From: Sipunculus nudus
Lineage: Eukaryota > Annelida > Sipuncula > Golfingiida > Sipunculidae
Reading direction: 5' to 3'
NCBI GenBank assembly: GCA_026874595.1
Contig: CM049316.1
Coordinates: 33,611,339 to 33,675,338 of the forward strand
DNA length: 64,000 nucleotides
Below, in pieces: positions 1-23,430 of the stretch; position 1 is the stretch's first letter; every line of letters starts with the position of its first letter. The position numbers and the translations under genes were made by a program. The notes below the pieces were generated by a model that saw only the letters and a list, made by a program, of their open reading frames with translations, was not told where the DNA came from and ran no database searches.

Positions 1-786
1 TCTTTATACATTCTTACCACCAACAGCTAGTGACCTATCATATTTCCTTTCATATTGCAGTCAACCACCTCCGGTCACATGCTTTATCACCATAGGAAGA
101 CGTGCCGTGTTTTCTAAGAGCTTGTCAGATACACAAGCTGATACCACTGTCAAAAGGGCGTTATATACAGAAAACTTTTAGCAATAATTATACGTACAAT
201 ACATTGATATGTACGCAGAGCAAGCCAGAACTCACACAAAGTCTACAAATAAGGTCGGTGGATAACGGACCCGAACACTCAGTATCAGTCCCTGCCGACA
301 GAAGTCGTTCATGCAGAGGGTATACCATTGTATACGCGCTCACTGAAGGGCTACATATAAAAATTATGTTGGTCTCCATAATATCGCGAGATAATTTCAC
401 TGAGCTTTCTTAAATTCTCTTCAGATTCAACCATCACCAGAACTAGCCATGAATACACAACTCGGTAGACATTTATGTAGGGCTGGTAAGCCTAACTTGC
501 ATTGTGATACAAACCATTAGGAGCAATGCATTCCAGTAGTCTTCCAAGGAGATTTTTCAAGGTCCTTCCTGGATGTCAAGTTAGAAGATACCAGGTTCAG
601 CGTTTACTAGTTAAAAACAATTGGCTAAACATACGATACTGAAAAATGACACAGGATTAGTACACTAAAATTGCCTTTCTCTGGATTATGGTAAAATTAA
701 AAATAATTAATTGTCCAACCTGTACTTCAAAGTACGGGTTAGTATAGACTATTCTCAGAAAACAAAAGCAGCCCATCACTTGGATA

Positions 787-792
787 TTTATT
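787..792 (-). promoter_or_regulatory. candidate polyadenylation signal AATAAA
   Basis: The reverse complement reads AATAAA, about 380 bp downstream of the cyclase stop codon at 1172-1174. It is the first canonical hexamer I noticed on the gene strand. In AT-rich DNA such hexamers arise often by chance, so this is only a candidate. Confidence 0.25.
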
Positions 793-1092
793 GGTATTAC
801 TATATATATATGACAAGAGGCAAATACAAAAGGGATGAAATTTCTAGATTATTATGAAGTACTGCATTAAACTTTACAACCATGAAACTGCCCGGTTGTC
901 AACAATTAACGTGATGATATCACGTGCAGGTCGGAACCCGCTGTAAAAGTGCAAAAAAGAACTATCATTTCAAAGTTTCTGGGTCAATATAAAAATATAA
1001 TATGCTAATTTCACAGGTCATTGCGAAATTAGCTTACATGGCAGGAGAAAACACAATGAAAAGCGTGAAACATGCGTTAATACTGAAATCCG

Positions 1093-1127
1093 ATATATAT
1101 ATATATATATCTATATATATATATCTA

Positions 1128-1165
<38 letters not shown>
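1093..1165. repeat. AT dinucleotide microsatellite
   Basis: A run of AT repeats with a few C interruptions. It lies about 7 bp from the cyclase stop codon and would be transcribed in the 3' UTR. Confidence 0.95.
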
Positions 1166-1166
<1 letters not shown>

Positions 1167-1171
1167 TGAGT

Positions 1172-13501
<12,330 letters not shown>

Positions 13502-13617
13502 GCCGGGTCCTTGGTGTACGTATACATGCACGCCACGCCTCGCAATACCTGTCTACACACACTGAAACGGTCCGTGTACCGAGTATCAACTAACGAGTAA
13601 AGTTTATCAGATTCCAT

Positions 13618-13629
13618 GGTCACGTGACC
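13618..13629. promoter_or_regulatory. palindromic E-box GGTCACGTGACC
   Basis: A perfect 12-bp palindrome with a CACGTG core, about 117 bp upstream of the cyclase ATG. GTCACGTGAC is the vertebrate CLEAR/MiT-TFE consensus. Use here is inference. A similar sequence at about 60850 is not near a recognised gene. Confidence 0.4.
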
Positions 13630-14120
13630 AGGCATCATAATAGGTGTACAGTAATATAAAGGGCGTCACACTATCTGTACTGTATCTTTAACATTGGGTC
13701 AGTGATACGGGTAAGGCCAGGTGCCCTGTCGTGCGTTATGTTAAAAGACATTGTTTCCCTGCAGATGCATCGTTTGTTCCAATATGGTAAGGGCACTCAC
13801 AGAAAAAAATATAGTTCTAAGGCTTTTTTTTTGCGGCCATCGCCGGTAAAGTGTTCAAAACATGATTAACGCAACACTGATCAGAATCTCTTTTGTGTGG
13901 ATCCGGCTCATGATCCGAATTCTGGATAAGATTTCTAAGCGAATAAGCACCCGTTCTTTAGTGTTAATATTACTATACTTGCTTCTGTTGCCTCAGTTTC
14001 TTCAAGAAGTAATTTACAGTATTAATAATGCACAGTTTTCCTTTATTTAAATATTGTTGAAAGTTAAATGCCTCATTTCAAGAATTGACGCTTATGTGTT
14101 TTCTTTCCAGCTACAGGGGT

Positions 14121-14197
<77 letters not shown>

Positions 14198-15162
14198 CCT
14201 TGTACTTTACGTCCACTTCTGAATATAAAAATACCTCCAGTAATGTTGGCCCCAGCTAATTTCTACTGCAATTGTATTGCAACTGACATAACCTCGCCTA
14301 GCAAATGAATACTCCGAAATGCACCTAGAATTAATCTAGATGTATCCTCCTTCTTTTTTTGGTTCCCTTGATCTCTCATACTACCATGAGAAACTTTTCA
14401 GGAGACGAAGTAGGAAATCGCCTTGCAGAGAGAAATATTTGTTTTATAGACACTAGTGGTGTACCCATAATTTCGATATGCGACTTGTGACATTCGTGTT
14501 TTAGTGTGTATGCAAAATGCCCCCTCCCCCCCCCCCCCCCCCGAGCGGTTTCGAGAAACTGGGAAAAATATCCCTATCAGTCTTCGACAAGGACGCAGGG
14601 ATACATTAGATAATCCGAGGAAAAAAAAGTTCATGTCCGGAGGGACTTTGGTAGATTGGGGACGTGTATGGGTAAAGTTTAGAGCGGAACAACGATTGTT
14701 GGACCACGCCCGAATCCTAAAAAGATGTTATAGTGTAACGGATACAAAAACAAACACAGGTATACGTCTGTTAACGACATGCTCTACGCTATACCAACAA
14801 AGACAAAATATAACTTCAGATAATAATACAGCAAATTAGCGTATATGTACACCTCTGGCCAAGTGAATTGATGGATGTATATTGGAACTAAGCCCTCTGG
14901 CAGTTAACCCCATGCCCTACACACCAGGTCACAGGGTTCCATGGTAACGTCTGTTGCCTTAACCAACTCGGAATGTTTACATGGGGGGGGGTACTAATCT
15001 ACGTACCCCGGATACTAACGTACATCATATATATCCGGACTGCCAGGTTGCAAATCAGTTTCAGCTGTTCTTCTTGTAAGCTGTTAAGAACAGCTGACTT
15101 AACAACTAGACTTATTTAGAGTACCAGAATGGATCCCTTGCATAAAGCCACCTCCCCATCAC

Positions 15163-15270
15163 CTCTCAAATAAGTTATATAGTGGTTACTTATGAGTTTC
15201 AGCGTCGCGGTCAGAGCTCTCAAATAAGTTATATAGTGGTTACTTATGAGTTTCAGCATCGCAGTCAGAG
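15163..15270. repeat. 54-bp direct duplication, two copies
   Basis: Two adjacent copies (about 15163-15216 and 15217-15270) of a unit beginning 'ctctcaaataagttatatag' differ at a few bases. Confidence 0.9.
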
Positions 15271-16184
15271 CAAGGGTGATCTGATGATCAGCTGCATGAC
15301 CGTTAACAAAAACATGTTTTCTCACCGTTCCAGCTAGCCATGACAACATGACACTCGGGCCTTCTTTAATAAATTTATAGGGGCCTACGAGTCATGATGC
15401 AAGTCATAATAGAACACCCATTCTATGGTTCGGATCAAAATATATGATGTGTGGAAGTACATGTTTTTGACTTTCAAAGGCCTATGTGGTCGTGTTATGT
15501 TGTCTAATAAGGAGGAAAATATTGTCACAAAATATTAAATACTTTATTTACTTCCTTTCTTGTCTATGGCACAAATTTACAAGCAGCTGTCAACCCGTCA
15601 TGACGGACACACAGCCAAACTTCCCGAGTAAAAGACTGTAAAACCAGACTCGTTTTAAATTACTGCTGCATGAATCGAATACGCATAAGTCGACCGTGAA
15701 CGTAATAATTATTAATTTTCAAAACAGAGAAACTCACTATGTGCTTACCTCGGGAAAAAATGACAGTTTGACAAACAGATGAAAATAAAAAAAAGTACTG
15801 TTAAAAATGGCGTGCACATCTGCAAATACTAGAATTGATGCAAACCCAATAGCTTGCACTGCCACCTCAACGTCGACGTGTGGGTTGCAGGCTGCCGCTA
15901 CTTTCCAGGTAGAGCTTAAAGCCTGCTCTTTAATCACTTTTCCTAAAGAATATATGTAATTTGTGGCTTACTGTGCGTATATAAAAATGAACTCTAGGTA
16001 ATAACGCCTCTGTGACGTATGTATGAGCTTATTTATCTAAATGATGTTAGTGAACACAGCAATGTTGACAAATGGAAAATCATGTACCAGCCCTTCAGAT
16101 AATAATATTAAATATGGGGGATATAAATATTTAGAAATCAATAGGTAATATATGAATAATTAGATTAAGATCATAAGATTTTGG

Positions 16185-16237
<53 letters not shown>

Positions 16238-16441
16238 CGTGTCTGTCTGTTTACTATAACAGGAGAAAAGGATATTTCAGTAGGCCCTTACCTCCCCCCC
16301 CCCCCCCCCGAATAGAAATTGACATAACAGTTATTTGTGTTTTAGTAAGCCTGTTATGAGGTCAGGATATCTGTCGATTTCAAGTTCAGGGGGCACTTTT
16401 TTTCTTGCAAGTTTTTTTTTCTTTGCTTAGACGGTGTGGCT

Positions 16442-16521
16442 CATTCTCTACGCTTCGCCCTTTTGAAATCAGTTTGGCAGTCAAAACAAACTGATTGCAA
16501 AAGGCCGAAGCGTAGTGAATG
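16442..16521. repeat. inverted repeat, 34-bp arms with 12-bp loop
   Basis: Arms 16442-16475 and 16488-16521 pair at about 31 of 34 positions (both include 'tacgcttcg' or its complement). No further terminal repeats or clear target duplication were seen. It may be a small foldback element or an RNA hairpin. Confidence 0.8.
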
Positions 16522-17418
16522 GGTATGGCTATCTCGTCCAACAGGAAACCATTGATCGAACACAGGCTTTAGAGGGATTCTATTTGTTTAAACGTTGAAT
16601 AGTTTTTTTCTCCCAAAATTATTATATATTTTGTCTGGACCGGTAAATTAAAAAAATGAATAAAATTATCCTTATTATCAATATTTTCCAGAGCCATAGA
16701 ATAATTTATATGTTATGGCCTTATTTAAGTTCCCTCTTACAAATGTACGGAGAACGAACCGGGAAGATTTTGTTTTCATAATAAGGTACTGTACGTATGA
16801 CAAGTGTCTCCCTGTAAAAAAAATAACTCTATTGATGCATAATGCAAGTCTCTTGCGTCACATCATTAAATAGAAAATAATGTACACCCGACGACATTCC
16901 TAGACCACCCTTTTCAAAGCCTAACATAGTGTGCGGAGAAAAAAGTACCAAACATGTACCATAGCAATATCTTATGAATAAATGTTCTTTGTTAATTCAC
17001 AGTTATGTCTTCTTTAACGAAGCCGTGAGAAACAGCATTCGTTTGAGGAACAAAGTAAGGTTGGAATTTTAATCATGTTGAGTTGTCATGTTTATGAACG
17101 GACTCGCATCATGTTATTTTCCCTTTGCTGGGTAGAGTATTCACTGGTATCAGCGTTTTATCGCTCATGCTTGCGACCAAAGATTATACACAGTGCATTC
17201 TTTATGTTAAATATAGCTGCATGCATTCTAATCATTTAAGACCGGATATTTATTCATTTAATTAACTAGACTGCGGAAATGTAGTTTTAATCTGGTTTAA
17301 TCTTTTCCCTCAATTCAGATTATCCTGGAATATTAGATTAGAATAATATTTTTTCTGTTATCATGTTTTGTTATGTTAAACTCATGAATCACTATGTCAA
17401 AGAAAATTGGAGAAATCT

Positions 17419-17423
17419 GATAT

Positions 17424-17493
<70 letters not shown>
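17419..17493. repeat. AT microsatellite
   Basis: A long AT run with one AAA interruption. Confidence 0.95.
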
Positions 17494-17495
<2 letters not shown>

Positions 17496-18582
17496 CGACC
17501 ACCTAAGCAAGGTCTTGTATAAAGAGCGAAAAAGAATCGGGACCGTTAAGAATGGTCGTCATGTTAAGGTGGTCGACCGAGTCAAGGCTGAGATCTGAAA
17601 TCACGATCTCTCGGCTTTGAGTCCTGTGATCTACTCTTAGACAACAAAACCAGGTAGGAGCCTTCTCTTTAAACCATTTTTGTCATAATTGCCCATCGTT
17701 CCCAACGTGTTAAGGTTGTGCAGTTTCTGTCGCCCTTGTTGCAATGTCTTTTGGAAGTTCTTTCCAGATGTATGAATAATCTTGCTCCGCTATACAATGG
17801 TGTTTGATAATTCGCAAAGCTCTCTTATTAGGATTCGGAGAATCGGTAATAAAAAAAGGAATATATCATTTATTCAGATATTTTTGTATACTTCCAACAT
17901 TTATCAATAAAACCAATAGTGGTTTGAACATGGGTCTTCATCTTCCAGTCTAAAACCTTAACTAATCAGAAGCAAATAATAATAAAATTACCGAATAAAA
18001 ATCAACAAACTTGGCAAATGTGACGACCAATGAGGAGGGCGACATCTAGTGGTTTTGCAGAGAACAATCCCTTCGAAGAAAGTTTTGTTTTTCAGTTCGC
18101 CAACTTATTCATCCAAGTAAAGAGACATTCTATGAATTGTCCAGGAAAATTATAATCTAAGAGGAAGGATGTTTAATTCTTCTTTACATATTCATATCTA
18201 AACTATTTAATTACCGGCAGAGTGAGACCGAAACAAATTCTGATCTATCTTTATGATAGATCAGAAAATTTACTATATTTATGTATATATTATATTATAT
18301 ATAAATAATATAGTAAATAGAATTATATTATATATATTATATATTATATAATATAACCTATATAAACGGATTACTAAAATATCTACAATAAACTTATTTT
18401 TATTATGTGAGTAACGAGGGAATGAAACAATTTAGCGCGAAACATTATTTGTATAATTTATAATATTTGTATGAGAAAATATTCTGAACAGGCAACGTGG
18501 AATGGAAGTAATACTTAATCACAGCACCAGTGAAGGTCATGTGTGAAAGCGCCACATGTGCATTCGATTCTTGGTAGGACGT

Positions 18583-19077
18583 AGATAAGAGGTTAAGGCG
18601 TAGGACTTCGGAGATGGAGATCCCAGGTTCCAACACCACCGATGCCACAATGGAATAATGGTATAATCTAATGGGGTTCTGTTGCTCCGGGGTAAAGCAC
18701 AGGACTCAAAGCCGGGAAGTCGTGAGTTTAAATCTCAGCCGAGATTTTTCAATGTCGACCCCCAACTAAGAGTAAGCGCTCTGCAGGCTTAATGGGAAGG
18801 CTGTGCACCACAGCTATGTATCACCCACAAACGAGTGCGTCTTTTGGGGGTTCCTCGGTGTTACGACCCAGCAATGGGTATGATTACACACCCATGACCC
18901 AAGGATACAAAATAAAATGACGGGAAGCGAATGCTACCGCCCTGTCACGTAGTCCCAAACCGAAATAGATCTGCGGATGTGCATGCTTAGATTAAGAATT
19001 AGACAAGAGAGCATAAAAATGGAAACAGTTACCTCCACAAAAAAATCAGTTAAAATAAAATAAAATAAAATAAAATA
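18583..19077 (+). mobile_element. tRNA-headed SINE-like units with TAAAA tail
   Basis: Two tRNA-like heads lie in tandem. 18583-18650 has 'ggttccaacacc' in the B-box position. 18670-18735 has 'agtttaaatctcagcc' in that position. The second is followed by about 310 bp of body and a (TAAAA)n tail at 19050-19077. The first head resembles the unit at 22037-22200. No coding capacity. Confidence 0.6.
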
Positions 19078-19117
19078 ATGGTGTAATATCGTGAGAATCT
19101 TAAAGATTCGCTCTACC

Positions 19118-19345
19118 AGTAGTCCAGCTGTTAAGAGAAGAATTGTGCAAAAAGTGAAAGAAGCATGAAACTTGGCATAATAGTTGGCCAGACCATATTT
19201 AACATTTTCAGATATAGGGCCAAGCGAAATTCATCCGATCTTGGTCAAAATCCAAGATGGCGGCCAAGATGGCCGCCGGATTATCAAATATCAATACATT
19301 CGGTTATATTTGTCCTAGAATGCTTTCCAAGTGCACTATTTCAAT
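19118..19345 (+). repeat. YY1-like-site repeat, plus-strand copy
   Basis: A unit containing 'catgaaa.ttggca', 'agatatagggccaagc' and the core AAGATGGCGGCCAAGATGGCCGCC (described at about 19253-19276). Two inverted relatives are at 22755-22990 and 23190-23430. Confidence 0.75.
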
Positions 19346-19529
19346 GTTTTTGGGGTCGATAAATTCATTTATAAGGGTTTAAAGTCTGTAAAATGTCTCT
19401 GTGAATGAATCCTGGTTTTGTTTATATTGAAGTTGTCCGACATTTTCCCTTGTTTACTAGCACAATGGATAGCAAACATTATTTGTCGAGTTCTGCACAG
19501 TAGTCGCATACATTGTGATCGATGTCAAA

Positions 19530-20800
19530 TGAAAGTGTGATTTGCTGGCTTAGGTTTGTCTCCTTTGTCATGAATTCGGATGCTTTAAAAGTAGAACAAT
19601 TTTTATTGTAATGTTTCCTCCTTTCTTCCTTTTACTTCCCCTTTATTTGCATGCTTATAAATATAATTCTTTTGAAGAGGTGAAGGGTGCAAAAAACTTA
19701 TCTGTCGAAATCTACAATGAAATTAGGATCGAACCTAATATGTCCGTCAACACTTACTATAAGAATATTTGAAACCTACATACATGTACTTAGGTTTTAA
19801 GATCAGCATTCATGTAAACCTTTGTTAAGGCAATTGGTATATATCAAATGCATAAATCGAACTGTGCTGACATTTAACATATATATTAATTTTTCAATGT
19901 AATGAAATGGACAATTGAGTGGTAAAACGCTTGGCTATCTCCACTGGCGCCCCTATTCCTATTGAGTTATAATTGCCCATCCAAGGTGGGTGAATTCCTC
20001 CTTGTCCTTCGCTTTCCTTCACCCTTGTATGTATACCACCGAACGCCACCATCCGAGCCATGGAGAGTGGCTTTTAATAGTAATTACCACTAACTGTACA
20101 ATCCATATTATTTATATATTATTATAAAATAAATTAGACAATCCATATAATATAAAGTTTATCCTGCTTATAACTTTTTTATCAGACTGGATGCGCGCGT
20201 GGCAGGATACAGACCTATGTAAGAAGCTCACACCTGTCAGCTGTATAGATTCCGTCTGTGTGTACCTACTGAAATTGTACTAAAATTCCCTTTTTTCATC
20301 AGTACACCCAACGGTAAAATTAATAAAATTTGCTGAATATTGCACTTTTAAAAGAAAGTGTAATTTGCTGGGGTAGGTTTTAATATATTAATATTTAACA
20401 TCTAACTTCCTCTGTTTGAAATCCCTTTATTTGCATGCTAACGAAAGTATTAACTGCTTTTCCGGGGTAAGGGAGGAAAGAAACTTAGGTATCCTGTCTG
20501 GTATCAGTGGGAGCTTCATATATCAGTGAAGAATAAGCAGGGTTTTCGAAAATCTACAAACATGATATTTAATTTTACCATCAAATTAACATTCATGTAA
20601 ATCTTGATTAGTGTAATTAAAAATCAAATAGTTCTGCTGAAATTTAATATACATGTTCTAGTTAAAAGTATTTGAACACCATGTCTGTTTAAAAGGAAAG
20701 ACTTTTATTTAAAATGAATTTAGAGTACATGCGTGCATGACAAGATACGCGCTTATGTAGAAGCTCTCACCTGTGTGCTGTATGGATTCTAAGCTTCTTT
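19530..20800 (+). repeat. diverged tandem duplication, about 0.8 kb and 0.5 kb
   Basis: The first block (from 19530) and second block (from 20350) share in order: 'aaagtgt.atttgctgg', 'ctttatttgcatgct', a 'gcgcg/gtgcatg' segment, and 'agaagctc.cacctgt..gctgtat'. Spacing is not constant, so indels have accumulated. Confidence 0.65.
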
Positions 20801-22036
20801 TGCAATGGACTGATGGCTTTCAGACTGTATGTTGGCAAGAAAACAGAATCCACACACATTAGAGGCGCGCAACATATTGCTGTATGCTGCCTTTGTACTA
20901 GGGTAATGAATGCATGAAATAACATTCATGCAGATTACTAATTTTGTGATACGGTGACGATGCAGACTTAAGACTGCATGGTCGTAGGAAAGAACCGACA
21001 CATGTGTCAGTAAAGTATCACTGCCATTTGCTGTGATGCAATTTTTGTGATATAAAACTTGTTCCTTCCCAACGAGTTGCCATTAAAATTCACTTTGCAT
21101 AATGCGTTGGTCCCAACAAAATACTTTCATTTGCTGACATTATGCACATTTGTAGATTTATGTAGTACATGCATATATTGTTAGAAATATTCACAACATG
21201 TATGAGTCGGTGCTGCCAGGTTCAAGCTAGCTGATCTTTCATGGATGGATGCTACGAAAATGATACAGCAAGACGGAAGATACAAAGTCTAATTCACAAA
21301 ACAAGGTTGAAAAATATAATGCACCCTCAGGTTCCAGACATGCATTCTTTCTTCATTAAATTGACTACCTAAAAATTCAGTACAAAGTTTGGTTTGAGTT
21401 TTTATCGACTTGATTGGTGATTGTAACTTTGCTGTGCATTCAGCTTCTGAGCACTGGCAACCATTGTACTTTCCCTTTATGTCAGTTTTATGTCCAAATG
21501 CAGAATGCTTGGGAATCTTGTATTTCATACCATTCGCTTCATGAAGTGAATATATATTAATGAGGATAGACTACATCTGAATATTATTACTGAATAGAGC
21601 AGTTTATTACATTATTTCTTTGTAATATTGCCAGCAAATTTTATAACCTTGCCTGAATATTATCCTTCATATTTTGCAGGACAAGAGCGTTTTTCTTCTA
21701 GTAAAACGCCCAGAATTCCAACTTACTATCGGTTCTTTTTATCTTATGTGCAAAGTTCAGTCCGACCTACAATCTTGCATTCTGTGCACATGAAGAAAAA
21801 TTATTTCGATAAATGAAGCAAATATTTATTATTTCTAATTATCATTATATTTATTAAAAGTGTGCATTATGTAAGCAAACGAAGTATTTTAAGACATCAC
21901 TTGGAAATGCAAAGTTAACTTATTGGTAAGGATCATAAACCAGATTATCAATGTAGAAGGTAAACGGCAAACTGCACAAGTGTCTACAAGTGTCCAGATT
22001 CTGTCATGCACCATTTCCACAGTACAAAGATAGCAT
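20801..22036. other. stretch without an assignable gene
   Basis: Short open frames occur (for example minus 21289-21528 with a Cys-containing segment), but I recognise no family, no neighbouring exon and no repeat signal that would support them. Confidence 0.5.
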
Positions 22037-22200
22037 ATACGGGGTTAGAACGTTGCCTCATGGTTAAGGACGTGTTTGTAGGTCCCCGGTTCAAACCCCG
22101 TCGATGTCGCAATGGCATAAGGGTGAAATCTCGCCACAAACCATGAGATTTTCTCTAGTGTCTTAACGATAGGTTATGGCCTCTTTCTAACATCATACCA
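22037..22200 (+). mobile_element. tRNA-derived SINE-like sequence
   Basis: 'ggttaaggacgtg' is followed by a good B-box, GGTTCAAACCC (about 22089), and 'gtcgatgtcgcaatgg', which parallels 'accgatgccacaatgg' at 18637. It is not a functional tRNA: no complete cloverleaf could be drawn. Confidence 0.55.
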
Positions 22201-22754
22201 TTTACCATACGGATAACTTCATTCTCATTCAGTAGGAGGTGATACCAACAGGTCTAAATCTATCACTTTGAAAGAAAGCGTAGCATACAGCATAATGTGG
22301 TGAGCCGCTAAATATGTACTGTTTTTCGCTTCATGCAAGCAAAGAGTCTTGAAGCTGCACCGTCACCTCAAAGCAAAAGAGCCACAACTTATAAACAAAT
22401 AAAATTTCTTTTACATTGATTGTACTACTGGTTATAAAAACTACTACAAGGCACTTTGCGTGGCTCGGATGGCGAAGTGGTGGATGGAAACAGAGGACAC
22501 GAAGAAAACAACCGACTCTGTATGGATCACAACAATCCACTCTCATAGCAATAACGGGGACAGAAACTTCAGTCGCCAGTAAAGACAGCCGAGCGTTTTA
22601 CCAATCGACTGTCCTTTTCATTACATTAAAAGAGACATAGTGTTCAAATACTTAAAATTAACAAATATATTAAATTTCGGCAGGGTAATCAACAAATACG
22701 TTTTACCGTTAGATGTGGTGGTAAAAAAGGGTAATTTTAGCTCAATTTCAATAC

Positions 22755-22990
22755 CAACAAAATCAGACTTCACTCACACATGCATGATGCAGACCTGGAA
22801 CCCTTGTAAATAAATTTTTCTATCCTAATAACATAGAAACAGTGCACTTGTAATGCATTCCAGGAAAAATATAACCGACTATATTGGTATTTTATATTTT
22901 GGTGGCCACCTTGGCCACCATCTTGGAGTTTTAGCAAGATATTGTGAAATCCGCTCGGCCTCATATCTGAACATATAGAGTATGGTCTGG
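22755..22990 (-). repeat. YY1-like-site repeat, minus-strand copy 1
   Basis: In reverse complement it aligns with 19118-19345 through CATGAAAC.TGGCATAATA, the 'cagatat.aggcc.agc' segment and a CCAAGATGGTGGCCAAGG core. This is the most diverged of the three. Confidence 0.7.
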
Positions 22991-23189
22991 AAAATTATTA
23001 TGCCACGTTTCATTCTTCTTTCAAGGATTTCATTTCAATTCTTCTCAATATGCAGCTGAACTGTTGGGACTAATGGGAATATTACCAAATTCGTGATAAA
23101 AACCAGCTAATGAGTACCTGGAGAGGGTTGAAACCTCAAAAATTGATTTTCCCAGTAAAAAAACATAACATTAGAGTACTTGCAATGCT

Positions 23190-23430
23190 TTCTCGGGACA
23201 TTTTAACACAAGTTATTGACATTTTCTAAATTGGCGGCCATCTTGGCCGCCATCTTGGATTTCGGCCTAGATAATTTATTTTCAGCTTGGCCCTATATCT
23301 AAAATTCATCAATAAGCTCCAAAGAATACTTTTGCCAATTTTCATGCTACTTTCATTTTTTGCACAATTCCTCAAAATATGGGAGCTTAACCGCTGGACT
23401 ACATGTATTGACTTCTGGAGTATTCCTAAT
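23190..23430 (-). repeat. YY1-like-site repeat, minus-strand copy 2
   Basis: In reverse complement it contains GTCCAGC.GTTAAG, ATTGTGCAAAAA.TGAAAG, ATATAGGGCCAAGC and AAGATGGCGGCC. It matches the plus copy at 19118 well. With that copy it frames a 4.3-kb inverted arrangement. Confidence 0.75.

Larger units (their letters stand above)
1..1171. other. 3' flank of the cyclase gene, no gene seen
   Basis: No coding exon was found here. Bases 535-600 match the core unit of the pearl-like repeats described at 4484 and 9025 (the 'caaggagattttt...ggatgtcaagttagaaga' block). An AT microsatellite begins at 1093, directly after the cyclase stop codon. The rest is AT-rich sequence without recognisable structure. 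Confidence 0.6.
13991..18580. other. intergenic stretch, no gene seen
   Basis: No exon with recognisable protein similarity on either strand. It contains AT microsatellites at 14124-14194, 16186-16234 and 17419-17493, and poly-C runs near 14525 and 16293. It also holds a 54-bp direct duplication (15163-15270), a 34-bp-arm hairpin (16442-16521) and AT-rich nested palindromes at 18240-18360. Confidence 0.6.

Noticed and set aside
22037-22110. Possible tRNA gene because of a good B-box.
   Set aside because: No complete cloverleaf can be drawn, and a relative with the same flanks occurs at 18583, as expected for a SINE.
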